Shown: piece after piece, positions 48,000 through 57,911 of the stretch
Numbering within the stretch: position 1 is the stretch's first letter
Layout: the number at the start of each line of letters is the position of its first letter
DNA from: Phellopilus nigrolimitatus
Taxonomy: Eukaryota > Basidiomycota > Agaricomycetes > Hymenochaetales > Hymenochaetaceae
DNA: 64,000 nucleotides
NCBI GenBank assembly: GCA_021029095.1
Contig: JAJOHG010000081.1
Location: 55,925-119,924, forward strand
Direction: 5' to 3'
Translations under genes and position numbers: made by a program
The notes under the pieces: model-generated
Told to the model about the DNA's origin: nothing
Seen by the model: the letters and a program-made list of their open reading frames with translations, nothing else
The model's database searches: none

Positions 48000-48567
48000 T
48001 TATTTTTTTCGGCATTTGTACTGACTTTTCTCGCTTAGGATGAGCGCAATTACATTATGCAAGTCGTGTGTGAGGCAACATAAAGCCCGTCCGTACCCGT
48101 GCAAGTCGGCGCGTTTGAGTGCCTTGTCCGAATAATGAGCCTTTATTATGATAAAATGGCGTTTTATATGGAACGAGCGCTCTTTGAGGTGAGTATCGGG
48201 CATCAAACATCAAATGAACTTTTATACCTCAACATTAATCTCAACAACTAATTCAGCTGACTGTCCTCGGCATGAAACACCCTGAAGAAAGCATCTCGTT
48301 ACAAGCCGTTGAATTTTGGTCGACTGTATGCGAGAAGAAATCGAACTAGCCATCGAGGCCTCCGAGGTGCGTTGTCGGTCTTCTGAACCTGGTTACGTTT
48401 ATACGAAAACAAGGTATCTGATTTTTTTTTCTAGGCTACGGAGTATGGCGAACCACCGAAGACTGAATCCAAGAACTTCGCAAAAATTGCCTTACCTGAA
48501 ATCATCCCGGTTCTGCTTGGTTTAATGACTTGGCAAGACGAGGATGCCGATGAGGATGAATGGAACA
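48000..48567 (+). pseudogene. KAP95: importin-beta (KAP95) fragment (piece C)
   Basis: Third Kap95 piece, corresponding to codons also present in piece A. It begins within an intron (GACTTTTCTCGCTTAG, the same intron as at 40863-40879). Exons read ERNYIMQVVCEAT, then YYDKMAFYMERALFE, LTVLGMKHPEESISLQAVEF, EYGEPPKTESKNFAKIALPE, IIPVLLGLMTWQDEDADEDE. A TAA in the AT*SP region and small deletions disable it. It ends at DEWNM (48567), fused to an HSP70 scrap. It retains better reading than piece A in the GALFE region, so it derives from another copy. Confidence 0.85.
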
Positions 48568-48650
48568 TGAGTCGAACCGCATCACAATCTCTAATGACAA
48601 GGGTTGTCTTACAAAGGAGGAGACCGAGCGTATGGTCATGGAGGCCACCG
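48568..48650 (+). pseudogene. HSP70 substrate-binding-domain scrap
   Basis: After the KAP95 break the frame reads NRITISNDKGCLTKEETERM and VMEATD, the hallmark segment of the Hsp70 beta-domain to lid transition. Similarity is lost within about 80 bp. A later stretch (to 48943) ends in an acidic tail ADTVEAEEAEVI that might be an unrelated C-terminus. Confidence 0.7.
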
Positions 48651-49437
48651 ACGTCCGTTTATGTTCCCGTGGGACGCTCGTCCATCTCCCATAGCCTTCA
48701 CGCGAGAGTCACACTCAGTGGAAAGCGCGTCAAGAACTAAGTTGTCTCCCATGAACTTTGTGTCCGACAATGATGAGCGTACGCCGCACCTTTATATCAT
48801 TCTCAGTGAGCCGTATTCTCCACAGGACATCCTCCCAGGTCTCCACCACCGACGGCACCTCGTCAGGGATCGTGTCCATCGTCGCTGGCACTACCGGTGG
48901 CCCTGCAGACACGGTGGAAGCTGAGGAAGCCGAGGTCATCTAATGCAGATGATTTGAAGCAAAACAGTCGAGTAATGGGGTCGAGCTCGTCTCCAATGTA
49001 GGGTAGATCTGTTCACATGCAACATGACCAAATACGGTTTCACCGGTGAAAGGCACGATCAATGCCAAAGTGAAACACAAAATCCATACCGCTCTTCATC
49101 AATTAAACCCGTGAAGCATAATCCGGTATAACGAACCATACCTTACATTATAAGAAATTGTCTTTGAGCTTCATCGATGATGAAGCATCATTAATCGTTA
49201 AGTCGCAGAGAAAACCAAAGTTGATCAAGTGCTTAATGCGCGTTTCATTGATGATCATCAAGTGATCATTGATTAAACCCAAAGTCAAACCTAAACTACA
49301 TGATTTTTGTCCAGTACAGACCGTCAAACTTTGAACAACCTAATTTAGAAGCGACCACGCGAGCAAGCAGACTGCAGCCACCAAGCTATTGCATACTCTG
49401 TCACTGACAAACTTTACTCATTGCTTCCCCTAAATCC
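48651..49437. other. spacer with palindromic AT-rich motifs
   Basis: No gene recognised. 49165-49275 contains clustered palindromes such as TTGATGATCATCAA (49248-49261, perfect) and CTTCATCGATGATGAAG. This is the 5' flank of the integrase gene, so the palindromes could be element-terminal motifs. Confidence 0.4.
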
Positions 49438-51414
49438 ATGTCTCAAGAAAACCCAGAAGGGCTTGGATCACTAGAATTACTAGGTGCCTTTCGAACCCAC
49501 CACCGTCGCTTTGAGCAGGCAATCGAGCATGCAGTGTCTAGCAATGCAGACTCTACCGTCTTAGCACGAATTGGAGATGACCTTGATGAGTATCTGGCAG
49601 TTGTTAATGATGTTGGTTCTTTTTCTAAACTCACAGCTTGGAGATGAATAAGGCCTTGTCTAATTTTAAATCTACAAACAGTATGCGACCATTTTTAGTC
49701 CACAAGAACTGGATATGATTCGAAGCAATGTTTTGGCAATGCAGACAGACATTCGGCTGCAATACCAGCAGGTACTCGATGAATCCCATCATGGAAGGCC
49801 GGTTTTAGTTGAAACCATTCACTCTGGAGAGCGTGGTCGTCCATCAATCTACATCAACCCTGATTTCCTTCGATGGGCATATGGAATGAGATCTGTTTCA
49901 GCCATAGCACGTTACTTGGGTGTTGCAAGGTCAACGGTCAGAAATGCCTTGTTGGAGCATGGGATAGCCCAGCCCCAAAGGAATCCATTTCCTCAGGTTC
50001 TGGAACCAACCGATGCCCCAAATCAAGTGGATGAGCAGTCAGATGGCGTCCTTGCCCCAGACCCTGAGGGCGATGACATTCTTGATCCAGACATTCCAGT
50101 TCCCAATTCTCTGCTATCGTCTGCACCCCCACTAGATGCAGAATCTCCCAGAGATGAAAGGCTTACTGTGTCATTCACCAGACCTTTGTCCAATCTGACA
50201 GATGAACAACTAGACGCTCTCATATCACAGTTGAGACAGCACTACTGCAGGGCAGGCATTTCTATGCTGCATGGAATGCTGCATAATTTGGGGCATCGTG
50301 TTCCTAGAGAGCGCATCCGGATATCTCTCATCAGGATTGATCCCGTACAGCGTGTATTCCAACGCATTAGGATCAGACGTCGTGTATATTCTGTTCCTGG
50401 TCCAAACTCACTCTGGCATCATGATGGTCAGCATGGTATGTCAATTCTAGAATGCACATAATCTTTTACAATGTCTAAGCACACTTCCTAGGGCTAATCC
50501 GCTGGGGAATTGTGATCCATGGGTTTATTGATGGGTACTCGCGCCTTATCACTGGCCTCCGTGCATCCAACAACAACAGAGCACAGACAGTGCTTGATGT
50601 CTTTACAGATGCTGCTCGAAGATACAATGTCCCATCAAGAGTACGAGGTGATCATGGTGTTGAGAACCTGCTGGTGGCTGCATGGATGGAAAGCTTTCGT
50701 GGAGAGCGTCGTGGCTCTTACATTTGGGGGAGGTACGCTGCTCTGTATCCTCAGGTCATTCTCAACTGAAGACTATTGTATTACAGAAGTGTTCACAACA
50801 TACGCATTGAACGCTTATGGGTAGATGTTACTATGCAAGTTGGTGCCACATGGGCAGATCGCTTTGAAAGCCTCCAAATGCACCATGGTCTTGACATTGA
50901 CAATCCCAACCATATTTGGCTCCTACACCACCTTTTCCTTCTGACTATTAATCAAGAGTTAGACTTTTTTGCTGAGTCTTGGAATGCACATCACATACGT
51001 ATCAGGCATGGCCCAAGTCGATCTCCGAATGACATGTTCTACTTTGACATGTTTGTCCACGGTGTTCGTGGTGATCAATTACCACCTCATGAATTGGAGG
51101 AAATGGCTCAAGATGAGCTGGAGGTGTTTGGAGTGGATTGGGAGGGTCTACAGGAAGAGCGCATCTTGCACTCACAGCAAGCCAACAATGCACCAGATGA
51201 GGCACCAACTTCGTGGATTGGTCGAGTTGGGCCCCCAGAGCATCTGAATGAAGTCCCTGTATACTCACCCGACGTGCCTCTATCAAATCAAGCAGTGCAG
51301 ATCCTTGATCAGTTTTTGCAGCCTGGGATGGGAAGGGTGGACAACAATGACATTATCAACTTATGGTTGCATGGACTGACACGGGCTAGGCAGCTGAATA
51401 GTAACTTGTTTTGA
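49438..51414 (+). CDS. DDE integrase-type transposase, 4 exons, apparently intact
   Basis: Transposase with an rve-like integrase catalytic core, expected to cut and join transposon ends in the nucleus. Exons 49438-49611, 49682-50435, 50492-50732, 50787-51414 total 1797 nt and 598 residues in phase; the first donor (GTTGGT) is weak. Residues about 128-153 form a helix-turn-helix (SVSAIARYLGVARSTVRNAL). The catalytic triad is Asp306 in WHHDGQHG, Asp363 in VRGDHGVEN and Glu398 in NIRIERLW, with 34 residues between the last two. HGFIDGYSRLI and the WNAHHIRIRHGPSRSPNDM tail match a transposase family I recall in fish and mushroom genomes, possibly IS3EU-like. No frameshift or stop is seen, so it could be active or domesticated. 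It is on the same strand as the HECT-like gene at 21.9-25.3 kb. Confidence 0.85.
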
Positions 51415-52255
51415 AATGATAAAGCGTGGATTCCACATATTGTTATATTTCGGCTTTGCAACTCCTGAAGAACTCAGTCCGAAAGTAAAGCCTGTTTAAA
51501 TCTCTGCGAATGTACAGAAACTGATTTGGGGATTACGGACAGATCAGGTAGATTAGTAAGCAGCTAGCATATAGGCTGATCATTTGTATCTTGCTATCTC
51601 TCGCACTTGCCCATGTCCCACTGCTACCAGGTCAAACGGACTCCTTGTGTGCAACTGCTGGCGCACTGTGTATTAAAAAAAATCTCTGTGTGGCAGTGTT
51701 CATTTTATTCAATTTATGGCGCATCTGAGTTTACAGTAGTGGAATAGGAGTGCTTTCCTTTATGTGAAACTCATGCGCTTGGACTTCATTCTTATTGCCC
51801 AGGCCAACATAGACATGGGGACTACAAGTTGACACTTGTACACTGTGATCTATCGTGTTGCATCTAGTATTACGGCATGTAGAGGGCTTGAATAGGCTCC
51901 TTGTGAGCTGGACCTGCTCAGTCTGAATGAGTGCTGAGTTTATACTACAATTGCTCGATTATGATATTTTGTGCTGTAATCTTTTAGTAAAGCATTGCAT
52001 GCTTGCACTGCGACTTTATTATTTGCATTGTAGCGAGTTTGGAGCTCGAAGTTGAAAGTTCGGAGTTCGTTCTGAGAAACGTGGGAACTGTATGACATTA
52101 TTTATCGTTGGAAAATCGAACTTTCTTGGCGAAGGTTCTACACTCTAGTTCGCACAGCCGAAAGTCGTAGGTTCAACTCTCAACTTTCAAGGATCGACAT
52201 CGGTTAGCGAAGTGTCAACAAACTAGTTTGTACATCTTACTAAATTTGATCAACC
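51415..52255. other. 3' flank of the integrase gene with dispersed repeat
   Basis: AT-rich, no gene recognised. 52035-52150 holds copies of an AGTTCGGAGTTCG-like motif and the second copy (52089-52138) of the repeat seen at 20673-20721. It probably contains the right end of the integrase element, but no matching inverted repeat was found on the left side. Confidence 0.4.
52089..52138 (+). repeat. dispersed repeat fragment, copy 2
   Basis: Begins TGTATGACATTATTTATCG and matches 20673-20721 in the same orientation. A neighbouring inverted motif (AGTTCGGAGTTCG, 52048 region) suggests a foldback-type element. Confidence 0.5.
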
Positions 52256-53659
52256 ATGGCGTGGTTCGTCTACGGTACACTGTGGTTTTTCCGTAACTCT
52301 GTGGTTTTGAGAAAACCTGTCGTGGTTTCATGGCTTGCTTTGGTTTCTTCTGTGGTTCCCCCCTCCTCCATATCGGCCCGGTCGTGGCTGCCTGCGAAGC
52401 AGGCACCTGCAAGTCCGACGCAGGCGCCGCCCCCGCCGCCCCCTTCTTCCGGGTCAGTGTCCGCCCACGCGCCACCACCACATGCGCATCCGCCCCCACA
52501 CCCGAAAGTCGCGTCATCGAGCCAGGGAAGCAGCGCGACTCCGCGGCGGCGTGAGAAGGAGAAGGACAGGGTGAAGGAGGAGGACGTGGTGCGGCGCCTG
52601 CAGCAAATCTGCACGGACGCGGACCCGACGAAGCTGTACTGCAGCTTCGTGCGCATCGGGCAGGGCGCTTCCGGTGGCGTGTACTCTGCGTACCAGGTTG
52701 GGACGAACGTCAGCGTCGCAATCAAGCAGATGGACCTCGAGAAGCAGCCCAAGAAAGACCTGATCATCAACGAGATTCTCGTCATGCGCTCCTCGCGCCA
52801 CCCGAACATCGTCGACTACATAGACTCGTTTCTCTACCGCAACGAGCTCTGGGTCGTGATGGAATACATGGACGGCGGCTCGCTCACCGACGTCGTCATC
52901 GCCAACCTCTTGACCGAGGGGCAGATTGTTGCTGTCAGCCGCGAGACATGACAGGGTCTCGAGCACCTTCACCGCCATGGCGTCATTCACCGCAACATCA
53001 AGAGTGACAACGTGCACCTCAGTCTCACAGGTGATATCAAACTTAGTGCGTGCCACCCGCCGCGACCCCGTGCACGCGAAGCGCACGACGATGGTTGGCA
53101 CGCTGTACTGGATGACGCCCGAGGTCGTCACCCGGAAAGCGTACGTCCCCAAGGTTGACCGGAGTTTGGGCATCATGGCCATCGGTGCGCCCCTGCGACT
53201 TGACCTTCCATTTAGCTAACTTATAATACCTTAAAATTTGCCCTTGATAAATATCTACAAAAACAGAAACAGTCGAAGACAAACCGCCCTATCTGAACCA
53301 GAACCCGCTGAAGGCGCTGCATTTGATCGCAACGAACGGGACACCAAAGATTGCAAACCCGGAGTCGCTGTCGCCGACTTTCCGTGATTACCTCGCGCGC
53401 ACGCTTGAGGTGGATGTGGAGAAGAGGCCCGGCGCCGCACAGTTACTACAGGTACGTCTCTTCGATTTCTTTGTTCATTCCGAGGCCCCCTTTTTTTCTT
53501 TTTTCGGATTAAATCTGTCCCGATGTTTGTTTGCTTTTCGTTTCAGGGCGCTAACTGCTCTTTTCATTCTCTAAATGTCTGCAGCATGTATTCTTCAAGT
53601 CGCTGCGCACGCTCACCCCGTTCATGAAGGCCGCGCGCGAGCTCGCGAAGTTGAAGTAG
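52256..53659 (+). pseudogene. CLA4: CLA4/PAK-type protein kinase pseudogene
   Basis: Copy of a p21-activated Ser/Thr kinase of the STE20/CLA4 group, which acts downstream of Cdc42 in polarity. The kinase domain is preceded by a Pro-rich stretch; PH and CRIB domains are missing. Visible: glycine loop IGQGASGGVYSAYQ, lysine in VAIKQMDL, LIINEILVMRSSRHPNIVDY, hinge VVMEYMDGGSLTD. Lesions: TGA at 52949-52951 (replacing Ala in SRETAQGLEHLH), the catalytic HRD mutated to HRN, loss of the DFG segment near 53040-53050 with a frameshift, and APE changed to TPE. The C-lobe resumes with [37 protein letters not shown], an intron (53451-53583) and HVFFKSLRTLTPFMKAAREL to a stop at 53657-53659. The opening ATG at 52256 probably is not native. 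Confidence 0.85.
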
Positions 53660-54769
53660 GTGGCGGCGAGCCTGTGTAGAGCCGCAGAAAGGGGGAGCAG
53701 AAATGTTTTCGATATTTTGTAGGTCTCAGGGTTCACGATCTTAGCTCGCCGCCTCTTGCGTATGAGGCGAGCTTGGGCAGATGAGTACGTACAGCGTACG
53801 ATTGCCCATAAACAGGTTTTACACGCTCGGAGAAGGCGCGCGGGCGTTGACCGTCCGTGGCTTCGGAGCATTGGGCGACAGGGTGACACAGGAAACGGAT
53901 GTACTCCGGATTCTCTTTTTATTTTAAATATTTCCATCCCATTTCTCCTCCCCTCAGTACACCGTGCCTGGGCCCAAACCCATCGACCATCATTCGTTCT
54001 TGCTATACATTACGATATTCTAACCCGCCACTCCATAGTTAGGTCCGTCAAATCTTCTCTGTGTGCTCTGTCTCTCCTGTTCACTTCTCTGTTTTTCCCG
54101 CTCTTCTTTCAAATTCCTCATCCCATCGAAATCATTCATAGGCTCTGTGCACCACTATCTCTAGTCCAACACCCAATGCAAAGTCCATGCGACACATATA
54201 TTTGATATTGCACGTTATAGTGTTCCTGATTCCTGAATATATACAGCGGAGTCTATCCAGTCCACGCTCATCTGTACTTTTCTTTTTCTTTTTTCTTTCG
54301 ATTTCATACTTGTCACTCCCGGGCCTCGGAAATATTGGTTTATTGTAGTGTATTGCTTACCTGTGGGTATCTTGAAGTGCTCCTTGCACCACCAAAAGCA
54401 ATGCGGCCGAACAGTCTCTGGCTTACAGTAACACACCGAACTGAACTGAACTGAACTGAACTTCTAAGTTATACAAAGGAGCTCAGGACAATTGATGACT
54501 CTGAAGGTATGCGGTTCCATCGGTGCCCGGACTACACCATATATTCTCCAACGTATTTATGAAGCTGAACTGTTATCGGTCGGGGATACATTGTCTCCTT
54601 TGTGAAAACACAAGTTTTTCTTGCCATGCACACAGTCGTGCAGCACTATGTAGCAGATTGATTGTTATTTTTCACGGCAAGAGGAAAAGACTAAAAGAAA
54701 AATCAACTACAGGTGGGACAAAAAAAGCCTCCTCCTCCCCCCCGCCGAAAAAGAAATCCTGCGTATACT
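53660..54769. other. intergenic region, no gene recognised
   Basis: Low-complexity pyrimidine-rich stretches (54050-54120) and a short GAACTGAACTGAACTGAACT repeat at 54440-54463. No supportable ORF. Confidence 0.4.
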
Positions 54770-54940
54770 TCGACTCGACTCACGGTCTGCAATTCATCAC
54801 TTCATTGCTATTTAATCACGCCGCTCATGCGGTATGCTTTGGATCCGGAGACGTCGCACAAGGTTGCTGTGAAGATCTTGAGAAGTGGATTGGCACATGG
54901 CGTAGACGAAGAGCGACTAAGCACAGATTGTAAATAAATG
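54770..54940 (+). pseudogene. dihydroorotate dehydrogenase N-terminal scrap
   Basis: PLMRYALDPETSHKVAVKIL and RSGLAHGVDEERLSTD (54820-54930) match the conserved start of mitochondrial class 2 dihydroorotate dehydrogenase, the inner-membrane pyrimidine-synthesis enzyme. Preceding residues in another frame (YFDSTHG) may be its membrane-anchor end. The rest of the enzyme, including FMN and quinone sites, is absent. Identification rests on about 40 residues. Confidence 0.55.
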
Positions 54941-55405
54941 GTTCTTGTAATAGAGTGTGAACTTTGGTTGCAGGCCATTGCTATGCATGGCAGGTTGCAA
55001 TTCCTGGTTTGTTCGTTTTCCTTTTATTCTTCTAGTTATTAAATGTAAGTAAGCAAACTTAACGAGGAAGACGAGGGTTCTAACAGTATAGCCCGTCTCA
55101 AACTTGTCCAGAGTGAATAAACAAGCAGATATCAGATATCACTGCGAACTCCGAGGGCACAAGGAATCCATAGGGGCAGGAAACATAGAACTAAATTAAT
55201 CAAATTTTGAGCTTAAGTAGCCGCGACCGTAGATGGTTCAGTCGAACTACGACACTAGTATTCAATCTTCAATTTCTAATCCAAAAAGACTAATTGTAGA
55301 CAATGACAGACGGTCTCATGTAAAACGCTATCAGATTTCAATATACACAGAAACTCATATTCACATTCTTAATTAAATTCTTACAATTTCACTTTTTGTC
55401 GTAAC
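54941..55405. other. intergenic AT-rich region
   Basis: No gene or structured repeat recognised. Confidence 0.4.
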
Positions 55406-55676
55406 TCACAAGTAGAACATGGAGCCCCGAAGATTCTCATGGACATCCGTGCCCCACAGCTCTTTCGCCCTGCGCAGGATCTGCACTTTGTTCATGGCGC
55501 TCTCCCTGCTTCCCAAGGGAGGTGGAAAGATTTTGTACAGGTACAGCCGTGCCCGTTGGCGTGCTCGTTCCGCCGCGTACGCCGGTGGGACCAGCCGCAC
55601 GCTCTTCATCGCGGTTTACGAGATCCTTTCGTGCCGGGCGGGAAAACAGTCGAAGGACCGTACGTCCGCCGTTCAA
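55406..55676 (-). CDS. small conserved-looking ORF, unknown, cut by the LTR
   Basis: A minus-strand ORF from an ATG at 55609 gives 67 residues: MKSVRLVPPAYAAERARQRA, then LYLYKIFPPPLGSRESAMNK and VQILRRAKELWGTDVHENLR, ending GSMFYL. Composition and codon use look like a genuine basic protein or a last exon. Upstream, up to 55676, another frame reads NGGRTVLRLFSRPARKDL followed by a GTAAAC donor, so the true gene may start further up. The LTR begins exactly at 55677, so an insertion may have separated the gene from its start or promoter. No family recognised. Confidence 0.35.
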
Positions 55677-56217
55677 TGAATCTACAGTGCTTTAGCCAGG
55701 AGGGAACAAGCCGAAGTCGGACTCAACACTGGGTCTGATCAGAAACAGCCGCGTCCTCGTCGGGCGCGGGGCCGACTCGATCTGTCGGGGCGGGCCGACT
55801 GTCGGAGCGCTGAGAGGAACGAAGTAGGGCGATGTCTCACGATGACTAGAACCTGATCGACGTCGCACAGAGAGAAGAGAAGTGGGCAATGAACTCTATA
55901 GAAGAAGAACGGGCAGGATTCCCCCCCCTGTCGTACATGATGCGAAACTCTACTCTAAATAGGGCGGCGGCCGGGCCGCATATCTTCCTTATCGCTATCC
56001 GCTAAGCTGCTAGCCGTCGCCTATCCCTCGTCCGACTCCACCGGCCGGCCGACCGCACGCGGTGTGTCGTAATAAGTCTATCCATTCTCCGACCGATGTC
56101 CGTTTCGGCCGCTGCTTCGTGATCCGTGTTCGGCCGACAGCCGCTTGCCGACGTCGGGGGCCGCCGCATGCTGGTGTAGTTACGAAATCGGACTGTACCC
56201 AGTCGGATACTGGTACA
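55677..56217 (-). repeat. putative 3' LTR of the Gypsy element
   Basis: 541 bp starting TGAATCTACAG and ending ACTGGTACA on the plus strand (TG...CA in both readings). On the minus strand it directly follows a purine run, and contains a CTATAGAG box followed by a TC-rich stretch, as expected for a promoter and start site. The five bases outside (TTCAA, 55672-55676) would be one half of the target duplication. The partner LTR is not in the window. Confidence 0.55.
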
Positions 56218-56230
56218 CCTCCCCCCCACT
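56218..56230 (-). promoter_or_regulatory. polypurine tract (plus-strand primer site of the retroelement)
   Basis: On the minus strand AGTGGGGGGGAGG is immediately followed by the TG of the LTR, the standard arrangement for Gypsy elements. Confidence 0.6.
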
Positions 56231-56293
56231 AAAATCGTGACCGTCCTCGGTCACTGCGCGGAGGGACGAGGGGTGCGAGTATGTTCGTTGTCG

Positions 56294-57145
56294 TTATCGG
56301 ACGTGGTGATGACCGGCGGGAAATTGAAGACGGCGGGTGGCAGATCGGGGAAGAGGGGGAGGACGGAGAAGTCGGGAAGGGCGGGGCCAGCGGGTTGTTG
56401 TAGGAGATTGGGTGTGCCGGGTATGAGGGGGTCGGGGTTTGCGGGGGGGGGCGGGCTCCGGTGGGTGGTTGGGAGCGGGAGGATTGTGAAAATTGTCACG
56501 CTGGAGGTTGAGCGCGGTGAGCCGCGCGCGAGGTTGGCGGGCTAAATGAGGGGGAAGGTCGCGGAAGATGTTCGGACCCGGGATATCAGGCATGGGCCCG
56601 TCGGTTCGTAGGCCGACGTGGTTTTCGAGATCGCGGAGACGTCGGAACGCGGTGGACAGTGCGATCTTTGTGAAGTTGTATGCTAGCGAGTCCTGGGCGC
56701 GGTACGGGAGTCCAAGTCGGACGGCGAAGATGAGAAGAATGTCGTCCATCCAGCAGAAGCCGTCGGCAGTTAGAGCCGCGTCATGCCCAAGGTCTTCGAG
56801 AAGGAGGCGGCCAATTTGCCGTTGAAGGCGGGTGAGCTTCTGCGGGTCGAGGGTGGGTAGGATTTCGGGGTATAAGGCTAAGAGACCGCGAATAAAAGAG
56901 GCCCATGGTGCGGTGGGATCGATACCGACAGCGAGCCATTGGGCGGTGTATCGGGGGCCGGCGTAATCGATGGCGAGGGGAATAAGCTGTGGTTCGCCGA
57001 TGTCTTGGGCAATGCCGATCCACGCTACATTAACGAGGAAGAGAGGAAGGGTGTATGGCAGACCGGTAGGATTGGGGGCGGCCGATTGCCCTGGCCGGGG
57101 AAGGGGAGCGCGCGGGATTGGTGTGGGCCGACTGAGGGGGAACAT
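56294..57145 (-). CDS. 283-residue ORF between pol and 3' LTR, unknown
   Basis: An uninterrupted minus-strand ORF from ATG 57145, in the same sense as the retroelement and ending 63 bp before the polypurine tract. The first ~190 residues look globular (YTLPLFLVNVAWIGIAQDIG, LQRQIGRLLLEDLGHDAALT, CWMDDILLIFAVRLGLPYRA). The last 70 are Pro/Arg-rich low complexity. No signal peptide or membrane span that would suggest an envelope protein. I do not recognise a family. It could be an element-specific accessory protein or a captured fragment; length and composition of the first part argue against chance. Confidence 0.45.
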   Translation of the reverse strand: MFPLSRPTPIPRAPLPRPGQSAAPNPTGLPYTLPLFLVNVAWIGIAQDIGEPQLIPLAIDYAGPRYTAQWLAVGIDPTAPWASFIRGLLALYPEILPTLDPQKLTRLQRQIGRLLLEDLGHDAALTADGFCWMDDILLIFAVRLGLPYRAQDSLAYNFTKIALSTAFRRLRDLENHVGLRTDGPMPDIPGPNIFRDLPPHLARQPRARLTALNLQRDNFHNPPAPNHPPEPAPPRKPRPPHTRHTQSPTTTRWPRPSRLLRPPPLPRSATRRLQFPAGHHHVR

Positions 57146-57911
57146 GATGAGAATGTCGGCGGAGTGGCTCTGAGGGCGGTTGTTGAGGGGTGTTGATATA
57201 GGTGGGCCGCGTCCGAAAGGAGGCGGTGCGCATGGAGAGCCGCTATCAGTGTGTCGGTAGCCGAGATAGGACCATGCGTGATAAGGGAGGTCGGTCCGCA
57301 GCCGACGATGATAAGAGACTGTTTATCGGAAGTCGGATGGGTGGCCCGGCCGAGGGGGGTTGTGTGATACGAGCGATCGGACGGGAAGGTGTCGGCCGAC
57401 TATCGGGGAAGTTGGCGGAGGTGCCCGATAGTCGTGAGAGACGTGGAACGGGTTCATGTAGGACAGTGCCGGTGAGTGTATGTAGCGGAAATCGTACGGC
57501 CGGCAGGAGTGGCGTTGGGGTGGGGCCGTGGACATTTGTCGTGGGGCGACAGTAGTATGTATGCGGCCGACACGGGGCGGTCCGAAGAGGAGGGCATCCG
57601 ACGCGGGGCGACGGTAGGCGAGGCAGTCGGATGCGGGGCCGACAGTGGATGATTGCGGCCGACCCTTGTACTTTACTAGTTGAGTGAAATAAAGTGGTGG
57701 GAAGCCGGAGGGGCCGGTGCCGCGGTTGATCGGCGTGGCACGGGAATAGCCGGGTGGCGAGGAAAGCGGTAAGGGGGGGGCGTCGCCGAATCAGGTTAGC
57801 CGACTGATGGGGGGGCGGAAGCAAATTTTGTCGTTTAAGCTCGACCTTCGCGTCTTCGCGTCTTCGTCTCTCCCCTCTCGACGCTCAACAGCGTTCTTCC
57901 TTTTTCTGTCA
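57146..57911. other. GC-rich spacer with repeated CGGCCGAC motifs
   Basis: Many copies of GTCGG/CCGAC and CGGCCGA. A minus-strand ORF (57246-57824) is Pro/Arg low complexity and not convincing. The plus-strand end should carry the promoter of the antisense gene starting at 57912. Confidence 0.4.

Noticed and set aside
56294..57145. Envelope-like gene
   Set aside because: Position fits but there is no signal peptide, no clear transmembrane segment and no fusion-like region.
57246..57824. 192-codon minus ORF rich in Pro and Arg
   Set aside because: Low-complexity translation of a CGGCCGAC-rich segment; no folded region.
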